From contig NZ_JAIQUM010000017.1 of the NCBI RefSeq assembly GCF_020075705.1, positions 1-64,000 of the forward strand: a DNA stretch of 64,000 nucleotides, in the 5' to 3' direction. A model generated the notes under the pieces. It was not told the origin of the DNA, ran no database searches, and saw only the letters and a program-made list of their open reading frames with translations. A program made the position numbers and the translations under genes. Shown one piece after another: positions 9,190-17,106 of the stretch. The stretch comes from Metabacillus rhizolycopersici. Lineage in GTDB: Bacteria > Bacillota > Bacilli > Bacillales > Bacillaceae. The first letter of the stretch is position 1. Each line of letters opens with the position of its first letter.

Positions 9190-9499
9190 CCCTAATGTTT
9201 CCTAATAAAAAACTTAATCACATCGTAGCAAAAAAATCATTGACAATCCACAGAAGAAATTGTTATCTTATAAACAACTAATATTCATATTAAGAAACAA
9301 ATTGATAGAAAGAATTCTATTATTCATTATTTTTTTGGATATGTGTATTCTTATATGAACATTTTATTCTTAAAAAGATGGAATATTTACCTAGAATTGT
9401 TTAGATTATAGGTATTTCATTCAGTTAATAGTTAGATTCTAATGGACGTTGGGATAAGAATACAGAGGCGACTACTATATTTTAAGAGGAGGAGTTAAG
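9190..9499. other. Divergent promoter region
   Basis: 310 bases between the XRE-cupin gene and the dioxygenase, very AT-rich, with no open frame. It must carry both promoters. I found no convincing operator beyond short A/T palindromes. Confidence 0.45.
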
Positions 9500-10282
9500 A
9501 TGATCCCATCTTTTTTTATCGCTCATGGGGCGCCATTATTAGCAATTGAAGATAATGAGTACACACAGTTTTTAACAAGCCTAGGGCGTACATTGCCACG
9601 TCCAAAAGCGATTGTGCTATTTTCAGCTCACTGGGTATCTGGTGTACAAAATGTAAGTAAAGTTGATGAATACGAAACAATCTATGATTTTGGGGGATTT
9701 CCTGATGCTTTATATCAAATTAAATATCCAGCAAAAGGAAACGAGAAAATTTCAAATGAAATAGAAGAATTGTTTACAAAAAACGGTATTTCATATGAAG
9801 TGGAAACAAGTCGTGGATTAGATCATGGAGCCTGGGTTGTACTCCGTAAGCTTTATCCAGACGCGGATATCCCTGTTATCTCTATGTCCGTTAATCCGAA
9901 TCTTACACCAGAAGATCAATATAAAATCGGGAAATCTTTATCTGTGTTAAGTGAAAATGATATTTTAGTTATCGGAAGCGGCGGGACAGTTCATAACCTA
10001 AGAGCTGTTAATTTTGGTAAAGACAATGGACAAAGTGATGATTGGGCGCTTGACTTTGATGAGTGGTTGGCACAGCATTTGGAAAATTGGGATGTTGAAT
10101 CTCTTTTCAACTATGAGTCGTTGGCACCAACTGCAAAGCTAGCGGTGCCTCCATATGGAAATGAACATTTTGTTCCATTTTTCTATGCAATGGGAGTAGC
10201 AGATAATAAACGAAATGCAACATTATTGCATCGCAGTTATCGTTACGGAAATTTAAGTCACAGTGTTTGGCAGTTTGGGTAA
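9500..10282 (+). CDS. LigB-type (class III) extradiol dioxygenase, DODA family
   Basis: A 260-residue non-haem iron dioxygenase of the 4,5-DOPA/catechol type that opens aromatic rings. Visible landmarks are the N-terminal FIAHGAP (metal His), FSAHW near residue 45, RGLDHGAWV near 115, GSGGTVHNL near 160 and the late EHFVPFF. Length matches YgiD/DODA. The start follows GAGGAGG. It is followed by a DoxX-family membrane protein and probably controlled by the divergent XRE-cupin regulator. The physiological substrate is unknown. Confidence 0.9.
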   Translation: MIPSFFIAHGAPLLAIEDNEYTQFLTSLGRTLPRPKAIVLFSAHWVSGVQNVSKVDEYETIYDFGGFPDALYQIKYPAKGNEKISNEIEELFTKNGISYEVETSRGLDHGAWVVLRKLYPDADIPVISMSVNPNLTPEDQYKIGKSLSVLSENDILVIGSGGTVHNLRAVNFGKDNGQSDDWALDFDEWLAQHLENWDVESLFNYESLAPTAKLAVPPYGNEHFVPFFYAMGVADNKRNATLLHRSYRYGNLSHSVWQFG

Positions 10283-10345
10283 GAACAAAAGCGCAAGCGC
10301 CTTGATCAGCTAGGCGCTGGAGCTGGATGTCATGCGCTTATCCAC
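10283..10345 (+). repeat. Dispersed repeat B, partial copy
   Basis: Holds AAAGCGCAAGCGCCTTGATC and TAGGCGCTGGAGCTGG, the same element as the copy at 8480-8620 in inverse arrangement. It lies between the dioxygenase stop and the DoxX gene. Confidence 0.55.
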
Positions 10346-10420
10346 AGTACAAGAATTTTATAAATTCCTAAGTAATAAAAAGAATAACTTTTTATCATAA
10401 AATAATTGGAGGAAAGAAAA

Positions 10421-10852
10421 ATGACGAATAAATATGAGTGGAGTACATTACTTTTACGTGTGGTGCTAGGGATTACTTTCTTTGTTCATGGGCTAGTAAA
10501 ATTCCAAGGTGGTATTGAAAATACAGTTGGCTGGTTTGATAGCATTGGAATTCCTGGGTTTATGGCTTACGTAGTTGCATTGATTGAATTAGTCGGTGGA
10601 GTTGCATTAATTATTGGCTTTGGGACTAAAATTGTCTCTGCTTTATTAGCTATAGTAATGCTTGGCGCGATATTAAAAGTAAAATTAGCTGCTGGCTTTT
10701 TAGGTAATGGTCAAATGGCAGGATATGAATTAGACCTTGTTTTATTGGTAATGGCAGTATTTCTTGCGGTTAATGATAGTAAAATGTTATCGCTTGATCA
10801 AGTTGTTTTTAAAGGAAAAGAGCAACAACGCGGTCAGACAAAAGCTGTATAA
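10421..10852 (+). CDS. DoxX-family membrane protein
   Basis: A 143-residue protein with four membrane helices and the DoxX signature (LLLRVVLGITFFVHGLVKF, then VALIELVGGVALIIGFGTK). Relatives have been linked to quinone redox and thiol-stress systems. The start at ATG 10421 follows GGAGG; an upstream TTG overlaps that site. It lies 138 bases after the dioxygenase, so it may share a transcript or have its own promoter. Confidence 0.9.
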   Translation: MTNKYEWSTLLLRVVLGITFFVHGLVKFQGGIENTVGWFDSIGIPGFMAYVVALIELVGGVALIIGFGTKIVSALLAIVMLGAILKVKLAAGFLGNGQMAGYELDLVLLVMAVFLAVNDSKMLSLDQVVFKGKEQQRGQTKAV

Positions 10853-10886
10853 GTAAATAATACGTATGTAATAGTAAAGGCAACTT

Positions 10887-10920
10887 AGAGCATTACTTCA
10901 ATTAGGAGTAATGCTCTTTT
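10887..10920 (+). terminator. Terminator after doxX
   Basis: An 11-bp perfect stem (10887-10897 with 10907-10917) is followed by a T-run. Confidence 0.8.
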
Positions 10921-11063
10921 GATGTTGAAAAAATTGAGCGGGAAATAGGGAAGAATATTAAGTTAATGTTAATAAAATGTAATTTTGGAATTTTATGTTG
11001 TTTATTTCCAGGACATGTTATATATTGATTATGGATAAAGAGATACGCTGACTTGACGACAAG

Positions 11064-11112
11064 AAGCGCTGGAAAGTTCTAAATCGACATGAACTTTTCA
11101 AGCGCTTTTTTT
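11064..11112 (+). terminator. Terminator-like hairpin upstream of the Met-rich gene
   Basis: Arms AAGCGCTGGAAAGTTC (11064-11079) and its near-complement (11091-11107) are followed by a T7 run, 45 bases before the ATG at 11156. It may be a leader attenuator or mark read-through protection. The arms share the GCGCT core of repeat B. Confidence 0.55.
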
Positions 11113-11155
11113 GTGTTCTTTTTATCTAAATCATACGTAAACGGAGGAATGTGAA

Positions 11156-11371
11156 ATGGAAAAAACGTGTATGAATATGTCAATGATGGTGTGTATGGAA
11201 AGAATGATGTGTGAAATGAACTGCATGAAAATGATGATGACTGAGATGAATACCATGGATTCGGTCATGCTGATCACGAATATGGATCAAATGATGTCTA
11301 AAATGCAAGAATGCGATGAAATGATGACATCAATGATGAATATGATGGTCGATATGAAGGAAAAATGCTAG
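11156..11371 (+). CDS. 71-residue methionine/cysteine-rich protein, unknown function
   Basis: Not recognised as a named family. Of 71 residues, 27 are methionine (38%) and 6 are cysteine (positions 5, 13, 19, 23, 53, 71). It is predicted all-helical, without signal peptide or membrane segment. It opens MEKTCMNMSMMVCMERMM and ends MKEKC. Soft-metal side chains packed on helices suggest Cu(I) or Ag(I) binding, by analogy to copper-storage and Met-rich copper proteins; this is inference. The ribosome binding site GGAGG is good, a terminator-like hairpin lies upstream and a terminator downstream, so it looks like a one-gene unit. Confidence 0.8.
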   Translation: MEKTCMNMSMMVCMERMMCEMNCMKMMMTEMNTMDSVMLITNMDQMMSKMQECDEMMTSMMNMMVDMKEKC

Positions 11372-11383
11372 TAAAATAAAAGG

Positions 11384-11410
11384 AAGCACCTTATCTTAGA
11401 TAGGGTGCTT
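11384..11410. terminator. Bidirectional terminator between convergent genes
   Basis: A 12-bp stem (11384-11395 with 11399-11410, one G-U) lies between the Met-rich gene and the SAM-controlled gene. Confidence 0.7.
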
Positions 11411-11420
11411 TAAAGAATAT

Positions 11421-11747
11421 CTATTTTGAAGAGTGTCCTTTAGTCAATTCAATCTGACGGCCCAATAAGATGCGTTGTTTTTTTAGCTGTTGGATTTTAA
11501 CATCTAGATTTATATTAGAAGGTTGATGTTTCATTTGATGATAAATACCAAGTATTTCTCCATTCAGACGCTTGTATTTTTCTAACAGTTCGGTAAGCGA
11601 ATGTAATCGAGACTTTTGATTTTCGTTAACGATAATCTTAAGTTTTTCAATGATTTCTGCCCGCCAAGGTTTATCTCCAATATTTTTCGCATAAAGGTAC
11701 AAATCTAAATAATCATTTACCTCGATTTGATTCTCTTGAATGTTCAT
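11421..11747 (-). CDS. SAM-riboswitch-controlled hypothetical helical protein
   Basis: A 108-residue soluble, probably coiled-coil protein (long helices around residues 45-100, rich in Leu, Lys and Glu); family not recognised. The start at 11747 (third codon of the longest frame) places AAGGAG 7 bases upstream. It lies directly behind a SAM-I riboswitch, so it should be made when S-adenosylmethionine is low, linking it to sulfur or methionine metabolism. Nothing in the sequence suggests an enzyme; a regulatory or adaptor role is possible. Confidence 0.8.
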   Translation of the reverse strand: MNIQENQIEVNDYLDLYLYAKNIGDKPWRAEIIEKLKIIVNENQKSRLHSLTELLEKYKRLNGEILGIYHQMKHQPSNINLDVKIQQLKKQRILLGRQIELTKGHSSK

Positions 11748-11761
11748 AAACATTCTCCTTT

Positions 11762-11866
11762 CTTATCTTCAAAAGCTATGCTCTTCTGGAAGTAGCACCA
11801 TACAGAAAAAAGGCTGTGGTTGCTGAGGCTTCATAGGACCAGTCCCTCCACCTCTCTTGATAAGAG
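11762..11866 (-). ncRNA. SAM-I (S-box) riboswitch
   Basis: Reading the minus strand, the core GAGGGACTGGTCCTATGAAG is followed by CCTCAGCAACC and GGTGCTACTTCCAG, matching the S-box consensus. The P1 helix forms between CTCTTATC (11866-11859) and GATAAG (11767-11762). No terminator separates it from the gene; the P1 3' strand ends one base before the AAGGAG ribosome binding site, which points to translational control, unlike most Bacillus S-boxes. Confidence 0.93.
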
Positions 11867-11943
11867 TGTTGTTATTATTTTATTTCCAATAATATTAATC
11901 GGAATAAAAGGAATTGTCAAGAGGCGAATATAAAGTATCTACT

Positions 11944-12080
11944 TTATCCCATTTTTAACAGACCGTAAAATTCCTATTTTAAGATTCAAGCGAAGCAAAG
12001 AAGGTAGGTAAAATAGATTTAGGTAAGTCACGCCAACCATCAATGAAGGATAAAGAAAACCCCACTGATGGAAGGCTTGC
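11944..12080. repeat. Dispersed repeat A, degenerate copy
   Basis: Shares CCCATTTTTAACAG, GATTCAAGCGAAGCAAAGAA and CCCCACTGATGGAAG with the copies near 12924 and 49229-49611. It lies at the 3' end of the deoR-type gene, which has another copy at its 5' side. Confidence 0.55.
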
Positions 12081-12081
12081 T

Positions 12082-12858
12082 TTAGTCCCCCTTTGCCACA
12101 AGCCAATTTAAGTGTTGGATTTGTTCGTCTTTGCGCCACTTTTTTGGCATATCGATATCAGAAATGACGTAATGAATATCTGAAATATCGCAAATGCGAC
12201 AAAAGGATTGATTGTCTATTTTGGTTGAATCAGCTAACAAAAAAACTCGATTGGCATGTTTAATCATCATGGAAGAAGCAATTGATTCTTCCATATCGAA
12301 GTCACTAATTTCCGAAAGGTTAATTCCTCCGCAAGAAATAAAGGCCTTATCAAAGCGAAACTCTGAAAGTAACCGACTAGTTAGTGTACCAGAGAGAGAC
12401 TTTTGATATGGATTTAATGATCCTCCTAAAACGATCACTTTTCCTTCGAAATGATTATTTTCCAACAATCCGTTTAATTCGTTTGCAGCAGCAATCGAAT
12501 TTGTGACAATCGTAAGGTTTTTAATCCCTTTAATATTTTTAGCTAACTGTAGTGTTGTTGTGCCAACATCAATGACAATGATGTCTCCGTCCTCGATAAA
12601 ACTTGCTGCTTTCTTTCCAATTGCAGATTTTTCTTCATACATCATATTTTGCTTTTGCTCAAACCGAGGTTCACTCTTTTTAATTGCTCCGCCATGAACA
12701 CGTTTTAGCTTATTATCCTGTTCCAATATAAATAAATCGCGTCGGATCGTTTCGGGAGTCACATGAAAATGAGTAGCTAAGTCTGTCCCATATACTTTTC
12801 CTTTTTCATCAAGTAACTGCAAAATCATATTTTGGCGTTCTTGTGCTAGTAAACTCAT
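12082..12858 (-). CDS. DeoR/GlpR-family transcriptional regulator
   Basis: A 258-residue repressor-type protein. The N-terminal DeoR helix-turn-helix (about residues 5-55: YGTDLATHFHVTPETIRRDL) is followed by a phosphosugar-binding-like DeoR C-terminal domain (IGKKAASFIEDGDIIVIDVG, FISCGGINL, LADSTK). The start at 12858 gives the usual family length; its GAGGAGG lies 15 bases upstream, rather far, and the longer frame to 12906 remains possible. It is divergent from the large ABC-transporter/phosphoesterase operon and probably controls it, with a phosphorylated sugar or polyol as effector. Confidence 0.88.
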   Translation of the reverse strand: MSLLAQERQNMILQLLDEKGKVYGTDLATHFHVTPETIRRDLFILEQDNKLKRVHGGAIKKSEPRFEQKQNMMYEEKSAIGKKAASFIEDGDIIVIDVGTTTLQLAKNIKGIKNLTIVTNSIAAANELNGLLENNHFEGKVIVLGGSLNPYQKSLSGTLTSRLLSEFRFDKAFISCGGINLSEISDFDMEESIASSMMIKHANRVFLLADSTKIDNQSFCRICDISDIHYVISDIDMPKKWRKDEQIQHLNWLVAKGD

Positions 12859-12923
12859 GATAGTAAATTGATGCCTCCTCAAGATCCTTAAGTGTTTAAA
12901 GGTCATTTATTTTGCTTCGGAAT

Positions 12924-13030
12924 TATCCCATTCATTACAGGCAGTAAACCCCTACCTCAAAATTCAAAAGAAGCAAGGAAGATTGGTGGTTGATATCTAC
13001 CCTTAAAGATATAGATAAGTTTCGCTTTAT
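12924..13030 (+). repeat. Dispersed repeat A copy
   Basis: GGCAGTAAACCCCTACCTCA, then TTCAAAAGAAGCAAGGAAGA and GATAAGTTTCGCTTTAT, all shared with the 49500-49611 copy. It lies between the DeoR-type gene and the PhoP-box-like element. Confidence 0.6.
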
Positions 13031-13172
13031 TAAATACTAGTACTTTGGATTAGTTCTCTGAAACCCTGCTCAAGCTGACCAAGGTAATTTCGCTTTAATT
13101 AAAAATAGGTTATAGCATATTTACCATCATTATAACTGAAACTAGTGGATTGCATATATTGGAAGAATGACT

Positions 13173-13236
13173 TTTACAATAAATTTACACATTTTTACGT
13201 TGGGTTAATATTGTCTTAATGTTTGAGATTTATGAT
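13173..13236 (+). promoter_or_regulatory. PhoP-box-like tandem repeat with -10 element, operon promoter
   Basis: TTTACA at 13173 and TTTACA at 13184 are followed by TTACGT at 13195 and TTAATA at 13205: four TT(A/T)A-type hexamers at 11, 11 and 10 base steps, as in B. subtilis PhoP boxes. TATGAT at 13231-13236 lies about 20 bases beyond, a suitable -10. The position suits activation of the downstream operon by PhoP under phosphate starvation. The match is by eye. Confidence 0.6.
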
Positions 13237-13373
13237 ATGACTTGTAAAAACAAAACAAACAAACAAAAAACAAACATTTAAAAGGAGCCTGATTAGATAA
13301 ACCAGAGAATCGTTTTAGAATGATTATCGGAAGAGGTTTGAACATATCATTAGCAAATACTAGAGGTGAAAGA

Positions 13374-14483
13374 ATGGCGAAAATTCAATTGAACCAATTG
13401 TGCAAAGTGTATGAAGGCAATGTGAATGCCGTATCAAATGTGAATTTACATGTGGATGACGAAGAATTTATCGTGTTTGTTGGTCCTTCTGGGTGTGGTA
13501 AATCAACGACACTTCGAATGATTGCAGGTCTAGAAGAAATATCATCAGGTGAATTTTTAATTGATGGTAAAAGAATGAATGAAGTGCAGCCAAAGGACCG
13601 AGATATCGCCATGGTTTTCCAAAACTATGCACTTTATCCTCATATGACAGTCTATGACAACATGGCTTTCAGTTTGAAATTACGTAAAACACCTAAAGAA
13701 GAAATAAAAAAACGGGTAGAAGAGGCAGCGCGCATCCTTGATTTAGAAGCGTACCTTCATAGAAAACCAAAAGCATTATCGGGAGGCCAAAGGCAAAGGG
13801 TTGCTCTAGGGAGAGCGATTGTTCGCGATGCAAAGGTGTTTTTAATGGATGAACCATTATCCAATCTTGATGCCAAATTACGCTTCCAAATGCGTTCGGA
13901 AATTACGAAACTTCATCATCGATTAAAAACAACAACGATTTATGTCACACATGACCAGACAGAAGCAATGACGATGGCGACGCGAATTGTCATTATGAAA
14001 GATGGTGTCATTCAACAGGTTGGAACACCGAAAGAAGTTTATGGTGAACCCGCAAATAAATTTGTTGGCAGTTTTATTGGATCACCAGCGATGAACTTTT
14101 TTGATTGTGAGTTAATAGATGGTTCGATAAAAATTGGACAAACCCTATTAAAGACTACCAAACAAGTTTATGAAAAACTTCAAGCTAAGGGATATGAACA
14201 TAAACCATTTATTTTCGGAATTCGACCTGAGCACATTAATGTGGTTCATCCATCAAATTTATCGGAAGGGCAAAACTTCCCAGTTCAAATTGAGGTAGCG
14301 GAGTTAACAGGTGCAGAGACTCTATTATACGCAACAAATGGTGGGCAAAATCTAGTTGCTAGAGTTGAAACAGATCAAGATTTTCGACCAGGAGATTCTG
14401 TGACACTTTCCTTTCAATTAGAGCATGTTCATTTCTTTGACACTGAAACAGAGAATCGTATCCATGTAAAATGGACTGTTTAG
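13374..14483 (+). CDS. ABC transporter ATP-binding protein, UgpC/MsmK type
   Basis: Energises carbohydrate-type import from the inner face of the membrane. The 369 residues carry Walker A (GPSGCGKST, about 35-43), Q-loop (FQNYALYP), signature LSGGQRQRVALGRA, Walker B VFLMDEPLSNLD, the switch His in YVTHDQTEA and a C-terminal TOBE domain (about 290-365). The start ATG 13374 has AGAGGTG upstream; the longer GenBank-style frame from 13320 does not. First gene of the operon, 12 bases before the PHP-domain gene. UgpC relatives serve glycerol-3-phosphate and oligosaccharide importers. Confidence 0.92.
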   Translation: MAKIQLNQLCKVYEGNVNAVSNVNLHVDDEEFIVFVGPSGCGKSTTLRMIAGLEEISSGEFLIDGKRMNEVQPKDRDIAMVFQNYALYPHMTVYDNMAFSLKLRKTPKEEIKKRVEEAARILDLEAYLHRKPKALSGGQRQRVALGRAIVRDAKVFLMDEPLSNLDAKLRFQMRSEITKLHHRLKTTTIYVTHDQTEAMTMATRIVIMKDGVIQQVGTPKEVYGEPANKFVGSFIGSPAMNFFDCELIDGSIKIGQTLLKTTKQVYEKLQAKGYEHKPFIFGIRPEHINVVHPSNLSEGQNFPVQIEVAELTGAETLLYATNGGQNLVARVETDQDFRPGDSVTLSFQLEHVHFFDTETENRIHVKWTV

Positions 14484-14495
14484 GAGGGAAGAAAA

Positions 14496-16004
14496 ATGCT
14501 TCAAACAAAGGGAAGTGAGATGAAGCTTGCTTCCTATTCAATGCAAATGACACGTGAAAATGAACAAAGCCACTTCATTATTCGCATGTTTATTCCAGAA
14601 CATTTAGATTCAATTGTTGTTTCATTTTCCTATCAACCGGAAAAAGAAGAAAATCAAGCTGTAATAGACTCGATTATTAAAGAACAAGGTGATCTGTATA
14701 ACTTAAATCAACAAGAGAAGGAATCGATTTCAAGTTTACGGAACTTAATCACATTATCTGTTACAGACCCGGTTGGATATCGTGGAAGCTGTCACCGATT
14801 TGAAACAACGCAAACTGTTAGATTAGCAGCTGGGGGATCGACGCCCGGTATGCTCAATCGATCGATCAAAAGTGGAATGTGGGACTTTGCCTTTAATATG
14901 CATGCAGTTGTAACAGAAACATGTCAGCTAGATATTCAAATAAAAGGATTTCATGAAAAGGCAACAAACCGTCGTTGGTTTCAATCACCTTTTGAAAAAC
15001 TTGAGAAGAAAAAGCATTACCAACTTGGTCCAATTGAGTCCAATGCATCACACACTTATTTAAAAGGTGAAATTCACACGCACACAAACCATAGTGATGG
15101 TGGACAAACTGTTGAGGAATTAGTAGGTGGAGCAAAGGCACAGAATATCGATTTTCTAGCAATTACAGATCACAATACGATGAGTGCTACTGAACAAATA
15201 GCTAGTTTAGCTAATACTCATCAGGTGAAACTTATTCGCGGGATGGAATTGACAACCTTTTACGGACATTTCCTTACATTGGGTTATCAAGACGATCAAG
15301 CTGAGAATTGGGTTGAAATGGGACCTAGCACGTTAGAAGAAACATTGGTGAAAATGAAAGATCAAGGTGTACTTGTTGGAATTGCGCATCCGTATAGTCC
15401 AGGGACACCATTTTGTACAGGCTGTCATTGGGAATATGAATTGAAAAAACTTGATTTTGTGGATTTCATTGAAGTGTGGAATTCAGATGATCCACATTTA
15501 AGTCCTACTAATATAGAAGCTTTCCAACTATGGACACGATTATTAAATGATGGTCATCAAATTTCAGCTACTTGCGGAAGAGATTGGCATGTACAGCACA
15601 CAGATAAACAAGTTGCTTATTTATTTGCTTATTTGCCACAAAAACCAACAGAACAGGAAATATTACGTGCAATTCAAAATGGTCACACCTATATCAGCTG
15701 TGGTCCTGAGCTTGAATTTACAGCAAACAATCGATATATACCAGGAATGACGCTGCTTTTAGATGAGAAGGAATCTTCCATTCGCATTGGTGTTGCAATT
15801 AAGCAAATGGATGAAAAGCATAAAGTCGTCATCGAGAGCAACAATGGGACAGTACTTGAATCCAAGGATCATGAACTAAGTCATTTGATTGAGGAATCCG
15901 AAGATTTAAAATGGCTGCGAGTTAGTATTTTTGATGATGCTCACGTCCGTGTAGCCTTTACGAATCCTATTTATATAGAAGATAGTAATCAAAGAGAGCT
16001 ATAA
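14496..16004 (+). CDS. PHP-domain metallohydrolase, CehA/McbA-like
   Basis: A 502-residue two-part protein. The N-terminal half (about 1-180) is a beta-rich accessory domain. The C-terminal half is a PHP phosphoesterase domain with GEIHTHTNHSDGG (metal His pair), ITDHNTM, EWT-like RGMELT, GIAHPYSP and CGRDWHV. CehA-type PHP proteins act on phosphoesters or related esters. It starts at ATG 14496 after GGAGGG, 12 bases from the ATPase gene. Placed inside an importer operon with a PhoP-box-like promoter, it fits breakdown of an imported or surface phosphoester; substrate unknown. Confidence 0.85.
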   Translation: MLQTKGSEMKLASYSMQMTRENEQSHFIIRMFIPEHLDSIVVSFSYQPEKEENQAVIDSIIKEQGDLYNLNQQEKESISSLRNLITLSVTDPVGYRGSCHRFETTQTVRLAAGGSTPGMLNRSIKSGMWDFAFNMHAVVTETCQLDIQIKGFHEKATNRRWFQSPFEKLEKKKHYQLGPIESNASHTYLKGEIHTHTNHSDGGQTVEELVGGAKAQNIDFLAITDHNTMSATEQIASLANTHQVKLIRGMELTTFYGHFLTLGYQDDQAENWVEMGPSTLEETLVKMKDQGVLVGIAHPYSPGTPFCTGCHWEYELKKLDFVDFIEVWNSDDPHLSPTNIEAFQLWTRLLNDGHQISATCGRDWHVQHTDKQVAYLFAYLPQKPTEQEILRAIQNGHTYISCGPELEFTANNRYIPGMTLLLDEKESSIRIGVAIKQMDEKHKVVIESNNGTVLESKDHELSHLIEESEDLKWLRVSIFDDAHVRVAFTNPIYIEDSNQREL

Positions 16005-16067
16005 AAACTTCCTTCATATATAAGGTTGAATGTTTGCTTGCGTTAATTAAATGAAAGGTGAGTGTTC

Positions 16068-17036
16068 ATGGAGATAAAATTAGAAAAACCGGAAGAAATG
16101 CCTATAACTATACAAAAAAAAGGAAAACTTTCGGTACTTGGAAAAAACATTTGGCAGCATCGCCAGCTCTATCTAATGTTACTACCATGTATCATATTCT
16201 TTATCCTATTTTCTTATTTACCAATGGCGGGTTTAGTCCTTGCTTTCAAAGAGTTTCGATTTGACACAGGTTTATTTGGTGGAGCATGGGTTGGCTTAGA
16301 ATACTTTGAACGATTTTTTAATGATCCTCAAAGCTGGGTATTCATAAAAAATACGTTGATTATCAGTTCTATGAAGCTATTTCTAGCATTACCTTTTCCA
16401 ATCATACTTGCGCTTATGTTTAATGAAATAACGAATAACAAAATTCGTGGTATTTTTCAAAGTATTACCTATTTACCCCACTTTTTATCATGGGTTGTCG
16501 TCATTGGTATATTACAGCGTATTTTAGCACCTGATACAGGTTTACTGAATGAAGTCATATCGATGTTTGGTGGAGATGGTAGTACATTTTGGTTAATGGA
16601 AGAGTCGTCATTTTATCATGTGATGTTTTGGAGCTACATTTGGAAGGATATTGGCTGGAACTCAATCATTTACTTTGCCGCGATCGCAGGAATCAATCCA
16701 TCATTGTATGAGGCTGCAGCGATTGATGGGGCGAGTAAATTGAGACAAATCTGGCATGTTACGTTACCAGGAATTAGACCGACCATTATTATCTTATTTA
16801 TTCTTTCACTAGGAAATATATTATCTGCAGGTTTTGACCAGATTTATTTACTCAAAACACCAGGAAATGTGGAAGTTTCTGAAATTATTGATACGTATGT
16901 CATTAGTGTTGGGCTTCAAAATGGTCAGTTTGGATATGCAACAGCTGTCGGAATGATGCAAGGTGTTATTGGGCTTGTCTTAGTTCTAGTTGTTAATCAT
17001 TTTTCGAGGAAAAAATTCAACACCTCAATGTGGTAA
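16068..17036 (+). CDS. ABC transporter permease, LplB/UgpA type
   Basis: One of two membrane subunits of a CUT1-type importer: 322 residues, six membrane helices, and the EAA loop (YEAAAIDGASKLRQIWHVTL) that docks to the ATPase. The N-terminal cytoplasmic stretch before the first helix resembles LplB-class permeases. ATG 16068 is chosen over GTG 16062 for ribosome-binding-site spacing (AAAGGTGA). It works with the second permease at 18932 and the lipoprotein at 17107. Confidence 0.9.
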   Translation: MEIKLEKPEEMPITIQKKGKLSVLGKNIWQHRQLYLMLLPCIIFFILFSYLPMAGLVLAFKEFRFDTGLFGGAWVGLEYFERFFNDPQSWVFIKNTLIISSMKLFLALPFPIILALMFNEITNNKIRGIFQSITYLPHFLSWVVVIGILQRILAPDTGLLNEVISMFGGDGSTFWLMEESSFYHVMFWSYIWKDIGWNSIIYFAAIAGINPSLYEAAAIDGASKLRQIWHVTLPGIRPTIIILFILSLGNILSAGFDQIYLLKTPGNVEVSEIIDTYVISVGLQNGQFGYATAVGMMQGVIGLVLVLVVNHFSRKKFNTSMW

Positions 17037-17106
17037 GAAACGGTTGCAAGGTCTTAATCAGACTTGACAATACACAAGAAAATTCAAAATGGAAAGCAGG
17101 ATAATT

